Assembly: GCF_002811925.1 (NCBI RefSeq)
Contig: NZ_NPDS01000001.1
Span: 766,001 to 830,000, forward strand
Direction of reading: 5' to 3'
DNA length: 64,000 nucleotides
From: Leptospira barantonii
GTDB lineage: Bacteria; Spirochaetota; Leptospiria; Leptospirales; Leptospiraceae
Numbering within the stretch: the first letter of the stretch is position 1; each line of letters begins with the position of its first letter. A program made the position numbers and the translations under genes. The notes below the pieces were generated by a model. That model searched no databases and was not told the DNA's origin. It saw nothing but the letters and a program-made list of their open reading frames with translations. This document shows, one piece after another, positions 21,703 through 35,106 of this stretch.

Positions 21703-22098
21703 ATGATGAAGCAACATTTGGTTCGAATTTTCGGTTACGGTTTTTTAGTTTGGTTGATTCCGTTTCTTGTGGCGATTCCGTTCTATACGCGGGACGGGAA
21801 GTTGTTGACGGATATTTTTCTGTTTAAATCCGTGATGTTGATTACGGGAAGTCTTACGGGTTGTCTTTTGTTCGTTTCACTTGCGCTCAAGATTTCGGGT
21901 AAAAAGTTCGGGATTCTTCTGAGCGCTGGATTCATCTGGCTTATAATCAATTGGGGATTAGACTTTTTGATCTTACTTCCTATGTCTAAGATGAGTCCCG
22001 CGGATTATTTCATCCAAATCGGATTGGGATATATCGCGATGGTATTCGTATCTTTTGCGATCGGTTGGGTTGCGGATAGATCAGCTAATTCTAATTAG
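21703..22098 (+). CDS. Four-helix membrane protein of unknown function
   Basis: A 131-residue protein with four predicted membrane segments (about 8-27, 38-62, 70-92 and 103-123) and very short loops. A TTAGGAG ribosome binding site precedes a double ATG. It follows the SDR and the 58-residue gene on the same strand and is probably part of their operon under the WYL regulator. I do not recognise the family; nothing shows a transported substrate. Confidence 0.8.
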   Translation: MMKQHLVRIFGYGFLVWLIPFLVAIPFYTRDGKLLTDIFLFKSVMLITGSLTGCLLFVSLALKISGKKFGILLSAGFIWLIINWGLDFLILLPMSKMSPADYFIQIGLGYIAMVFVSFAIGWVADRSANSN

Positions 22099-22114
22099 GT
22101 GAAATGAGATTCTG

Positions 22115-22181
22115 AACTAAAGTTGAATTCGGATCAGGACGAATGAAGAATTCTTTGGATGTAAAGAATTTAACTTTAGTT
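22115..22181. repeat. Long imperfect inverted repeat in a convergent intergenic region
   Basis: AACTAAAGTTGAATTC (22115-22130) pairs with GAATTTAACTTTAGTT (22166-22181) over 16 bp with one mismatch; the loop contains AAGAATTCTT (22146-22155). It begins 17 bp after the stop of the membrane protein. It may be a terminator without T-run or a small mobile remnant. Confidence 0.5.
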
Positions 22182-22257
22182 GTTCCGACAAAGCATCGAC
22201 GGCAAAAAGAATTTGAAATTCGATAAATCTATGACCGGCGCAGAAAGGTATAAAATC

Positions 22258-23367
22258 CTATCTTTTTCGTAATTCTCCCCTGTGGAATGGATTGCTGAGG
22301 ACCAAAGCGCTCGGAAATAGGATTTGAAGCCGAATATACGGTTCATTGGAAGGGAACTTGTAGTTCCCTTTTTTTACGTCGTGAACTTCGTTTAAAACTC
22401 TTCCTTGTTTTCCGATAAACTCGACTCGAATCGCTTTTTCCCCAAATTCAAAAAAAATTTCATCTCTCTGAGTGAGGCCGATTTCGATCAGTTCCGGATC
22501 TTCCAGAATACGATCGTGTTTTCTTACGCATACGTAGTTTCCGGATTTTAAGGATTTTAGAATATCATTGGATTCTAATGTGTTTACGTTTAAAAGAACG
22601 TAACGCATGAGTGATTGTCCTTCGGGTCTATACAAGAGTGCGACCATATCCCGCAGTGTGAATCGATCTTTTTTTCGGACGTTTTCGTATTCGTCTCGGG
22701 GAAGGTAATGCAAATCGTCGGACGCCATACAATGTGGGAATTTGTCTTCGCTTAATATTTCATCCCACGTGGATATCTCGTCGCCGAACGGGCTGAAGAC
22801 CTCAATGGAATCGTAATCTTTGAGGCCTAATAGCATACTTTGAGAGAAACTGTGATTTAGTTTGGGATGGTTGATCGTAACGAAGGCTCCTTGTTCGTGA
22901 AAACGATCGATCGCCCATTGTATGTTCGAAACGTCTGCATACAACGGAAACGGATCGAACTCGGGTTGTTTTCCGCCGAGAACCAAGATATGTCTTTTTC
23001 TAAGATTGGTTCCCCATTCGAACGCTGGGATTGTGGATAGATTCTTATCTTTGGGACGGGTTATTCTTCCATAATCGCTAAAGGAAAGAATTCGGTATCC
23101 GTTTTTTGAATATACTTTTTCGATTTCTTCGACGCTGTTTCGTCCGGGTGTATACCAGACCTCGTTCGTATGATTGTGGAAGGAGGATTTGACCCATTTT
23201 AGGTTTGTTCTGTGTCGATAGGGGTTTTCTATTTCCTTGTTGTTTGTATTTCGGTTTTCGTGGCTGGCCTCGGATCGAAAGGCAAAACTCGTATAAAGAT
23301 TAAAAAGTATAAGAACGCTCAGGATAAAAATGCACAAGAATAGGAAGCGTGTTTTCGCTTTTTTCAT
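22258..23367 (-). CDS. PHP-like metal-dependent hydrolase, membrane-anchored
   Basis: A 369-residue protein from the ATG at 23367; the frame is open further upstream but without family similarity. A single N-terminal hydrophobic segment (about residues 6-28) anchors or exports it. The rest resembles the PHP phosphoesterase fold: SSFHNHTNE (His-x-His), GYRILSFSDYGRI where the usual TDHN is replaced, TINHPKLNH and CMASDDLH. The normal second-strand histidine is lost, so one metal site may be altered. A GTCGCATTAA motif (minus strand TTAATGCGAC) lies at 23369-23378, right before the ATG. It diverges from the GT2 gene. Confidence 0.75.
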   Translation of the reverse strand: MKKAKTRFLFLCIFILSVLILFNLYTSFAFRSEASHENRNTNNKEIENPYRHRTNLKWVKSSFHNHTNEVWYTPGRNSVEEIEKVYSKNGYRILSFSDYGRITRPKDKNLSTIPAFEWGTNLRKRHILVLGGKQPEFDPFPLYADVSNIQWAIDRFHEQGAFVTINHPKLNHSFSQSMLLGLKDYDSIEVFSPFGDEISTWDEILSEDKFPHCMASDDLHYLPRDEYENVRKKDRFTLRDMVALLYRPEGQSLMRYVLLNVNTLESNDILKSLKSGNYVCVRKHDRILEDPELIEIGLTQRDEIFFEFGEKAIRVEFIGKQGRVLNEVHDVKKGNYKFPSNEPYIRLQILFPSALVLSNPFHRGELRKR

Positions 23368-23565
23368 TGTCGCATTAAAAAATATACTTTGTGCGAACGA
23401 GAAGTCTAAAACGAATTCGGTTTGTTTACTTTTGATTACAACGGATTCGTAAAATGTAATATGGAAATTCCGAAAATTCCATTGATTGAAATCGTATGAA
23501 TTCTTCCGATAGTTCCGAAACATATTTCGATTGAAATCGAATTTGAAAAACTATTTGGAAAGTTC

Positions 23566-24513
23566 ATGGCTTCAGAAAAAAATATTACGGTTTTATTACC
23601 CGCTTATAACGAAGAATTGACGATCGCCGATACGATTCTTTCCTTTTTTAAGGAATTGCCAAAGGCAGAGTTCATCGTCATAGACAATAACTCCAAGGAT
23701 CGTACGAACGAGATCGCGAAAGCCACTCTGAAAAAGCATAAGATCAGGGGCAAAGTGGTTTCCGAGTTCAAACAAGGAAAGGCAAACGCGATTCGAAAGG
23801 GTTTCGCCTCTTCTTACGCCGAATGTTACGTGATGGTCGATGCGGACATGACTTATCCCGCCGAAGAAGTTCATAGATTGATCGAAGCGAGAGAGGAAGG
23901 CGGCTACGATATGGTCGTAGGCGATCGTCTCAGCGGGGGAGGTTATAAAAAAGAAAACAAAAGAACGTTTCATTCCTTTGGAAATAACTTGGTGATTCGT
24001 CTGATCAATTTTCTTTTTGCGGTTAAGCTCAGAGACGCCATGAGCGGTTACAGGATTTTTTCGAATCGTTTCGTTCGTCATTATCCGATTCTTTCCAAAG
24101 GGTTCGAGTTGGAGATAGAGATGACCTTGCACGTTTTGGATAAACGTCTTTCGTATTTGGAAGTTCCGGTTCGTTATTTGGATCGTCCTAAGGGAAGTTC
24201 TTCTAAGTTGAATACGATCCGAGACGGTTATTCGGTTGTTAAGAATATTCTCTGGATTTTTAAAGATTATAAGCCGATGCACTTTTTCGGTTTTATATCG
24301 GGAGCCGCGTTCCTTGCGTCCTTATGTGTGGGCTTTCCGGCTATTTTGGATTATATCCGATACCGCTATGTCTATCACGTTCCTTTGGCGATTCTTGCGA
24401 CCGGGTTGATGATCGGTTCCATGATTAATTTTTCGATCGGGCTCATTCTTCATACCGTTTCCAAAATTCAACGATTCAATTTCGAGCTCGAGATCATAAA
24501 ATGGAAAGGATGA
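23566..24513 (+). CDS. GT2 family polyprenyl-phosphate glycosyltransferase (DPMS-like)
   Basis: A 315-residue inverting glycosyltransferase. The GT-A domain shows LLPAYNEELTIADTI, VIDNNSKDRTNEIA, VDADMTYPAEEV (DxD-type metal site) and GDRLSGG, and the C-terminus has two membrane helices (about 243-262 and 276-300). This layout is typical of enzymes that load a sugar onto undecaprenyl phosphate, supplying donors for GT39/ArnT-type transferases. Such an enzyme is encoded convergently 24 bp away, supporting a joint pathway for modifying lipid A, glycans or proteins. Confidence 0.88.
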   Translation: MASEKNITVLLPAYNEELTIADTILSFFKELPKAEFIVIDNNSKDRTNEIAKATLKKHKIRGKVVSEFKQGKANAIRKGFASSYAECYVMVDADMTYPAEEVHRLIEAREEGGYDMVVGDRLSGGGYKKENKRTFHSFGNNLVIRLINFLFAVKLRDAMSGYRIFSNRFVRHYPILSKGFELEIEMTLHVLDKRLSYLEVPVRYLDRPKGSSSKLNTIRDGYSVVKNILWIFKDYKPMHFFGFISGAAFLASLCVGFPAILDYIRYRYVYHVPLAILATGLMIGSMINFSIGLILHTVSKIQRFNFELEIIKWKG

Positions 24514-24537
24514 GCTTGAGCTAACTTTTGACTTTTA

Positions 24538-26193
24538 TTAGAGTTTCTTTTTTTCCGTTCGGATTAAAAATAGATCCCCTTCGTTTGCGATCGGAGTAAA
24601 GATCAACTTCGGATAAAGAAAATTCAATTCCACTAAACTGTTCCGATTGGCCACTAAGAATAGTTTTTGATTCTCCGGTTCGGTCAGTAGTTTTTCTTCG
24701 TCTTTAAACTTATAACTTCCGATGATATGGATTTTATTTTCACGATAGAACATCGGATAGAACGAAAGATATTTATAAAATACTAATTTTCCTTTTTCCG
24801 CTTCGGCGATGTCCGAGAATTTTAAGATTCTTCCCTGCAGAACGTCCATTACCTTCGGCGCCAAGGTAAAGGATAGGGTTCCGATCCAAGTTAACATTCC
24901 GATCCAAAGAACGCTAAAGAAGCCCAAATTATTCTCCTTCTTAGGAACGAAACTCACAAGAAGATAGATCGACATCAATACGGAACCTAAGATCAAAAGT
25001 CCCGGTAAATAATCGAGAATGGAAATTCGAAAATCGATTCCGTCCCCGATGTTCATTCTAAAATCGGAAGAATGAATCGCAAGTTGAGCTATCCAAGGAA
25101 ATAATAGAAAGGCGAATGCGATTATCCCTCCGTAACCGGCCACCCATCCTAAAAGTCGACTTCGCTTATCATTTTGAATCGCGTAAGCCGCAAAGAAAGA
25201 GAGCGGAAAGTAAATCGAAGAGGAGTAATGCGGAAGTTTTGTCTGAACGATCGAGAAAATTATCAAAACAATACCGGCCCATACGAAAAGAATCTTAGAG
25301 AACGTTTTCGTGTTCTCGTTTTCGAATGCGGAGGTTTTTGGTTTTAAGGCGTATCCGAATAACAAAGGCGTCCAAGGAAAAAAACCGATCAAAACGACGA
25401 GGCCGTGATAAAACCAAGGTCCGGTATGCGATTCCAGAGATTTGGTTAAAAGTTTTTTCTGGAACTCGACGAAACCCGCGATAAAACCTTCTCCGTGGAT
25501 CAGATAATCGGTTAGGTAATAGGAAGACACAACTCCCGAAGTCAGAGCGATACATAATAAAAGATGCATGAACGAAAATCGAAATCGTTTTTCGAAGATT
25601 CGAACGGCCGCAAAGGAAAACGCAGGGATCGCTATTCCGAGAGGTCCTTTGGTAAGCGTTCCGATTCCCATGCTGAACGACGCGAGAATCAACCACTTCA
25701 AAGCGCCGAAACGATTCTTTGCTTTTTGTTCCACATCGTATAAGAACAAACAAAGGACGGAACATAAAAGAAACGTATTGAATAGATGATCGATGTAAGC
25801 GGTTCTGGAAAGCAATAAGGGCAATAAGGAAGAGGAATAGATAAGCGCCCAGAGTAGACCGAACTTTTCCGAGACAACACGTTTACCGAAAAAGTAAAGA
25901 ACGCCGAAAGAAAACAATCCGGATAAAACCGAAGGAAGTCTTGTCGCAAATTCTCCGATTCCGAAAATCGAGTAGAATAAACTCGCGAGCCAAAAGTAAA
26001 ACGGGGGTTTTTCGGTGAACAACTGACCGTTTACTACAATTCGAAGATAATCTCCCGAAGTGAACATGTTCTTGGAAGCGGCTCCGTAGATATTTTCATC
26101 CCAGTCTATCAAGGGGAACGACCCGAGACCGACGCACAATAATACGAAATATGCTAAGAGGAAAAGCCAAAAGGGTCTGTTTTCGATTTTCAT
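24538..26193 (-). CDS. ArnT/PMT-like lipid-linked glycosyltransferase (GT-C fold)
   Basis: A 551-residue polytopic protein with about eleven membrane helices. The N-terminal signature IDWDENIYGAASKNMFTSGD contains the catalytic-type aspartate of the first periplasmic loop, and FTEKPPFYFWLASLFYSIFG matches the second conserved loop of the ArnT/PMT_2 family. The C-terminal 100 residues form a soluble periplasmic part. It would transfer a sugar from a polyprenyl phosphate donor to an envelope acceptor; the convergent GT2 enzyme could make that donor. Acceptor unknown (lipid A is one possibility). Confidence 0.88.
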   Translation of the reverse strand: MKIENRPFWLFLLAYFVLLCVGLGSFPLIDWDENIYGAASKNMFTSGDYLRIVVNGQLFTEKPPFYFWLASLFYSIFGIGEFATRLPSVLSGLFSFGVLYFFGKRVVSEKFGLLWALIYSSSLLPLLLSRTAYIDHLFNTFLLCSVLCLFLYDVEQKAKNRFGALKWLILASFSMGIGTLTKGPLGIAIPAFSFAAVRIFEKRFRFSFMHLLLCIALTSGVVSSYYLTDYLIHGEGFIAGFVEFQKKLLTKSLESHTGPWFYHGLVVLIGFFPWTPLLFGYALKPKTSAFENENTKTFSKILFVWAGIVLIIFSIVQTKLPHYSSSIYFPLSFFAAYAIQNDKRSRLLGWVAGYGGIIAFAFLLFPWIAQLAIHSSDFRMNIGDGIDFRISILDYLPGLLILGSVLMSIYLLVSFVPKKENNLGFFSVLWIGMLTWIGTLSFTLAPKVMDVLQGRILKFSDIAEAEKGKLVFYKYLSFYPMFYRENKIHIIGSYKFKDEEKLLTEPENQKLFLVANRNSLVELNFLYPKLIFTPIANEGDLFLIRTEKKKL

Positions 26194-26292
26194 AAAAGTA
26201 ATTTCAAAATTTTGAATATTCTTTTACGATTCTATGAACAAAATATTACAATCGAAGAACAATTGTATAAGAAGAAAAACTTTTAGAAATGG

Positions 26293-26892
26293 TCAGGTTT
26301 TATCCGAACTTTTTGATACTGCGAGATTGTATGTAAAAACGGTTCTTGGATGAATCGGTTTTCCCGATGTGATCAAATCTTCCATCGTATTTTTTGCCTT
26401 ACAGAGAACGCCGAGATAAATATTTTTTCGCGCTTGTTCTCTCCAGTCCGCATAAAGCGGATTTTTTTCCGCATATTCCGATCCTAAAAAGTCGGCCGCG
26501 TATAAGATAAGATCCAAAGGTCCGGGTGTTTCCGCTCCGAGTGTATGATTTCGAACCGCGGACAATACGTTTTCGTGTTCGAGTTTATATTCGGATCTGA
26601 GATAGATCGCGGCGGAATACGCGTGCCAAGCCGCCGAAGGAAGTTTTTCCAGATCGTGTTGACCCGATTCTTTGAATAACATTAAGTGAAATTCCGACGT
26701 CTTTTGTTTTGTGATGTCGTGAACGATTCCCGCGAGATACGCGAGTTCCGCTTCGTCTTTGGAATGGATGAGCGCGAGTTCTTTGGCGATTTCGGCGACT
26801 CGAAGAGAATGTTCCCAACGAGTGATCGTAATTTCATTGGGAACGATCTTTTTGAATTCTCGGGTTTTTGTTTCCAGCTCTTTCGGAGTCAT
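26293..26892 (-). CDS. yqeK: YqeK-like HD-domain hydrolase (symmetrical Ap4A hydrolase family)
   Basis: A 199-residue HD-superfamily protein. Metal ligands are in RWEHSLRVAEIAKELA (first His), GIVHDITK (HD), SAAWHAYSAA and NHTLG, followed by LYAADFLG with the last Asp. This set matches YqeK, which splits diadenosine tetraphosphate into two ADP. In many bacteria yqeK follows nadD and rsfS; here it lies 20 kb from nadD. The C-terminal SSDKT tail adds nothing recognisable. Confidence 0.85.
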   Translation of the reverse strand: MTPKELETKTREFKKIVPNEITITRWEHSLRVAEIAKELALIHSKDEAELAYLAGIVHDITKQKTSEFHLMLFKESGQHDLEKLPSAAWHAYSAAIYLRSEYKLEHENVLSAVRNHTLGAETPGPLDLILYAADFLGSEYAEKNPLYADWREQARKNIYLGVLCKAKNTMEDLITSGKPIHPRTVFTYNLAVSKSSDKT

Positions 26893-26955
26893 AGTTTTCC
26901 TAATACATCTAACTTTCGCAAAGGATCGACGATGTCCAGAAAGTTTCGATCGGAT

Positions 26956-27981
26956 TCAATTCTTCCCATTCTGAAGAAAGTTTTGTATTCTTTGGGAAAC
27001 ATTCTCTCGAATATCCTTATAAAAAATTCCGTAATCAAGAACGTGATAATTTTGTCCGACCCATCTTGAGAATCCCGGCGCCTGGGGTTCCGAAATTCGA
27101 AGTACACCGGATACACACTGCGCACTGCATAGTTTCGGACGGATCGTTTTGAACTTTCCGTTAACTCCGCCTAAATGTTGTTCTGCGCTTGCAATCAGTT
27201 CGTCGTCTTTCCAACTGATCGGATTGACGCATACGACCGGTCCTAGGGGGTCATGTACCATTTTTGGAATTTCGGCCTTTTCACCGAAGGTTCTCCAGCT
27301 AATCACACAACCGGTTTGTGTCGATGATTTACAAACAGGAATCGTTTTGTAGAAGTTTACGGGAACCGCGCCTCCGATCAAATAAGCGGCGATCATCTTT
27401 CCGGAAAGGGGAGAATCGTCGATTCTATCCTTCAATAAGCGAATCGCGTGGTGCGTTCCCTGGCTATGGGACGCTATGATGAAAGGTCTTCCTCCGTTCC
27501 ATTGTTTCATGTAGTAGTCGAAGGATTTAAGTATATCTTGATATGCTAAATCTAAAGAAAGTTTTCCGTTCGATTTATCCAGAAAAGAATAAAGAGTTGC
27601 CTGTCTGTAACGAGGAGCGTAAATCTTCGCGCAACAGTTGAATGCGCTCGCTTGTTGTTTGATGGTACCGTCATCGGTTCGGTTGTTTACTTTTTCGTTT
27701 AAAAGCTCCGCGTTCCATTCTCTCCCGTAAAACGTGGTGGGATGGACGAAGAATACGTCGACCAAGGCCTTGTCTTGTTCGTCTTTTAGATTCGATTCCA
27801 AAGGGACTTGATCCGCGTCGTCTTTCTTTTGAGGAAGAGCGGCCCAGGAATTCTGATCGGCGTAATTCGGTTCTTGAGGAGGTTTGAATTCTTCGAAATT
27901 TCCGGAAGGACGGATCAGCCAAAGACAGGAAACATAAAACGGTAAACATAAGATCGGAATGAGACGAATTGTTAAACGCAT
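26956..27981 (-). CDS. DUF3089 alpha/beta-hydrolase-like lipoprotein
   Basis: A 341-residue protein with signal and lipobox FYVSC (Cys 19). The mature part matches the DUF3089 family: VDVFFVHPTTFYGREWNAEL, FNCCAKIYAPRYRQATLYSF, the nucleophile elbow IASHSQGTHHAIRLL with Ser in SHSQG, GGAVPV, and CVISWRTFGE. The conserved cysteines may form disulfides in the periplasm. Members are predicted esterases or lipases without a defined substrate. It lies upstream of yqeK on the same strand, 63 bp apart. Confidence 0.85.
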   Translation of the reverse strand: MRLTIRLIPILCLPFYVSCLWLIRPSGNFEEFKPPQEPNYADQNSWAALPQKKDDADQVPLESNLKDEQDKALVDVFFVHPTTFYGREWNAELLNEKVNNRTDDGTIKQQASAFNCCAKIYAPRYRQATLYSFLDKSNGKLSLDLAYQDILKSFDYYMKQWNGGRPFIIASHSQGTHHAIRLLKDRIDDSPLSGKMIAAYLIGGAVPVNFYKTIPVCKSSTQTGCVISWRTFGEKAEIPKMVHDPLGPVVCVNPISWKDDELIASAEQHLGGVNGKFKTIRPKLCSAQCVSGVLRISEPQAPGFSRWVGQNYHVLDYGIFYKDIRENVSQRIQNFLQNGKN

Positions 27982-28102
27982 GATCGTAAGTCCTTTTAAT
28001 TCAATTCGATAAAATGAGAATTCTGGATTCTTTCTTTAGTATCCTTGCCCGATTCAAAATGTCAATGCGGTTTGTTATGGATAAGCTTTTTCGTTTCGAT
28101 GG

Positions 28103-28130
28103 TTGACAGAGACTCTTTCGATTTTAAGAT
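28103..28130 (+). promoter_or_regulatory. Strong sigma-70-like promoter for the flavin reductase
   Basis: TTGACA (28103-28108), 16-bp spacer, TAAGAT (28125-28130). The predicted start point is within a base or two of the ATG at 28138. Confidence 0.55.
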
Positions 28131-28137
28131 CGGCCTT

Positions 28138-28617
28138 ATGAAAATCACAGAAGACGTTTTTAAAAACGCGCTTTCGCACTTTCCCTCCGGTGTAACGGTC
28201 ATCACGTATTCTCATCTCGGAAAAAATAGCGGCCTTACCGTGAGTAGTTTTAGTTCTCTTTCTCTCAATCCTCCCTTGGTCCTTTTTTGTCTTCAAAAGA
28301 ACATAACGAGTCACGATCCGATTCGGAGTTCCGGAAAATTCGTAGTGAACATTTTGGCGCAGGGTCAGGATTCCATTTCGAATCAATTCGCTTCGGGTAA
28401 AACCGATAAACACGTTCTGATCGATGAACTCGGTTCTAAAACGGGAGAACTTGGCGTTCCGATTCTTCCGGGTACACTTTCGCATATCGAATGTGAAGTG
28501 GACCAGTTTGTGGACGGGGGAGATCATTCGATCGTAATCGGACGCGTGGTTTCGGCGGGCGCGGAAGATAGTTTAAGGCCGTTGTTGTATTATAGAAGAG
28601 GTTATTACTCGATCTAA
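28138..28617 (+). CDS. Flavin reductase-like protein (FMN-binding)
   Basis: A 159-residue member of the flavin reductase-like domain family that binds FMN and may supply reduced flavin or reduce a small substrate. Motifs: FKNALSHFPSGVTVIT, LTVSSFSSLSLNPPLVLFCL (flavin site), SGKFVVNIL, HIECEVDQFVDGGDHSIVIGRV and the closing LLYYRRGYY. I choose the ATG at 28138 because the family begins there; an ATG at 28099 would put the candidate promoter inside the gene. No ribosome binding site is visible, which fits a leaderless message. Confidence 0.88.
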   Translation: MKITEDVFKNALSHFPSGVTVITYSHLGKNSGLTVSSFSSLSLNPPLVLFCLQKNITSHDPIRSSGKFVVNILAQGQDSISNQFASGKTDKHVLIDELGSKTGELGVPILPGTLSHIECEVDQFVDGGDHSIVIGRVVSAGAEDSLRPLLYYRRGYYSI

Positions 28618-28858
28618 AAGATTCAAAAAGTTTTTGATTCGTTAAAACGACATGGATCTTCGCTCTTCACGTTGAAGAATAGGAATATAAGAATAGTTCA
28701 ATGTTCTTTTTCGCTTTTTAGGATCGCGGATTTTTTCGAAGGAATCCGCGAGCGTTGCGATTTTTTTGGCGCGATGCGATTGGACTCACGTATGTAAACG
28801 TAGAGCTTATTGCCGACAAGGGAAACTCGTCGGAAGATTATGGGGTCCATACATCAGA

Positions 28859-29131
28859 ATGCGTGCCGCGTTAGGAATATTCCTTTTTGTCGTTATTGTT
28901 TGTTGCGGTCGGATCTCTTCGGCTCGGGATCAAATTTCAAATTTTTTACAACCGATTTTAAATTCTTCTTCCGCATCTCCCGTCCGATCGGATTTAAAAG
29001 AAATCTGCGATTTGTCGCCCCTTGAAATCGGAGACGGCGAATGGATGACAAACTCCGAGCGAACGGAGGTCCGACCTATGCTTCTGGATTTTCTCTGGAA
29101 ACATTGCTGGGATCGGTTCCATTCTCCATAA
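28859..29131 (+). CDS. Possible 90-residue exported protein
   Basis: An open frame from an ATG at 28859 whose first 20 residues are a hydrophobic, signal-like stretch (ALGIFLFVVIVCC). The rest shows no family and has no obvious repeats. No ribosome binding site precedes it and its 3' end abuts the interspersed repeats, so it may be chance or a decayed gene. Listed at low confidence. Confidence 0.25.
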   Translation: MRAALGIFLFVVIVCCGRISSARDQISNFLQPILNSSSASPVRSDLKEICDLSPLEIGDGEWMTNSERTEVRPMLLDFLWKHCWDRFHSP

Positions 29132-29139
29132 GAACTGAA

Positions 29140-29197
29140 AATGTAGGAACTCCTTCGATTCTTACGGGCGAGTTCGCCTCAAAACGCGGGAACTCTT
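29140..29197 (+). repeat. Pair of GGAACTCC-type interspersed repeats upstream of purL
   Basis: AATGTAGGAACTCCT (29140-29154) and GCGGGAACTCTT (29186-29197), exact copies of elements at 11111-11125 and 10983-10994. They lie 100-160 bp before the purL ATG. Confidence 0.7.
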
Positions 29198-29298
29198 CTT
29201 ATTCGTTTCGAGAATTGCCAGGTCGGAACTACAATCACCCGAATTTTACGGGAATATTTGATTTTCAGAGCGCGACTTGGAAAAAATACTGACAATCG

Positions 29299-31536
<2,238 letters not shown>

Positions 31537-31550
31537 AGAGGAATCGAAGA

Positions 31551-32204
31551 ATGAATTCAACCTTGTCAAAAAAACTCGTGATCGTCCTTGTCCTTCTTTT
31601 GTCAGCGATCTTCTGGATCGATTGTAAAAAGAACGCGGAAGAAATTTTGGAAGAAGCAAAGGCTAAACCGGAATCGGTTCAGGTTCTGGACTTGGGAATG
31701 CAGAAGTTGACTGCGGTTCCCGAAAGTGTTTGCGGTTTTCCGAGTCTTACCAAGCTGGATCTACGTTTGAACAGTCTTACTTCGCTTCCCGAGTTTATCG
31801 GAGAATGTAAGAATCTGGAACAACTCAATCTTTTCGGAAACGATCTGACTTCGATTCCATCATCCTTTTCTAAATTAAAAAATTTGAAAGTGTTACTCGC
31901 GGGTAGCAACGATCTGACCGTTCTTCCTTCCGAACTTCTGTTTTTGCCGTTGATAAAGACGTTGTATCTGGATCAGAATAAACTCGTTCTAAACGAAACG
32001 GACGTGGAAATTCTCGCGTCCCTTTCCGGTTTGGAGGAATTGGATCTGAATTTGAACTCCGGGATTAAGGCCCTTCCGTCCAATTACGAAAAACTGAAGA
32101 GTTTGACTCGTTTAAAAAGATTGAATATTAAAAAAACGTCATTGAAAGGCGAGGACGCGGACAAACTGCAGGCGCTCCTCCCGAACACAAAAATCGACTA
32201 TTGA
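31551..32204 (+). CDS. Leucine-rich repeat lipoprotein
   Basis: A 217-residue protein with signal and lipobox-like FWIDC (Cys 25), again with Asp before the cysteine. The mature part is built from about six LRRs of the L..L.L..N.L..LP type, e.g. [68 protein letters not shown]. Leptospires encode many LRR proteins thought to bind host or surface ligands. It is inserted between purL and ileS with 14- and 7-bp gaps, so it is probably co-transcribed with housekeeping genes. Confidence 0.9.
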   Translation: MNSTLSKKLVIVLVLLLSAIFWIDCKKNAEEILEEAKAKPESVQVLDLGMQKLTAVPESVCGFPSLTKLDLRLNSLTSLPEFIGECKNLEQLNLFGNDLTSIPSSFSKLKNLKVLLAGSNDLTVLPSELLFLPLIKTLYLDQNKLVLNETDVEILASLSGLEELDLNLNSGIKALPSNYEKLKSLTRLKRLNIKKTSLKGEDADKLQALLPNTKIDY

Positions 32205-32211
32205 TACGACT

Positions 32212-34956
<2,745 letters not shown>

Positions 34957-34967
34957 ATAGAATTGAA

Positions 34968-34989
34968 AACGATCGATTTTTCGATCGTT
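34968..34989 (+). terminator. First hairpin after ileS
   Basis: AACGATCGA (34968-34976), loop TTTT, TCGATCGTT (34981-34989): a 9-bp perfect stem 12 bp after the ileS stop, without a T-run behind it. Confidence 0.5.
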
Positions 34990-35011
34990 AACGTTTCACC
35001 GATCTTAAAAT

Positions 35012-35072
35012 AAAAAAGGGAGAATGTCCGCTCCGCGTCTTGCGCGTGAGTTTGGAAAATTCTCCCTTTTTT
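35012..35072. terminator. Bidirectional terminator between ileS and the lipoprotein gene
   Basis: AAAAAAGGGAGAAT (35012-35025) and ATTCTCCCTTTTTT (35059-35072) form a perfect 14-bp stem with A- and T-runs on both sides and a 33-base loop. It lies between convergent genes and should stop both transcripts. Confidence 0.85.
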
Positions 35073-35106
35073 GTTAAGCTAAGTCGTTTAAATCGTTTAA
35101 CAACGA

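Larger units (their letters stand above)
28618..29298. other. Intergenic region between flavin reductase and purL
   Basis: About 680 bp. It holds a CGCGGATT (28725-28732) / AATCCGCG (28743-28750) hairpin with a T7 run ten bases later, which may end the flavin reductase transcript; a possible 90-codon gene; and copies of the GGAACTCC repeat just before purL. Confidence 0.5.
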
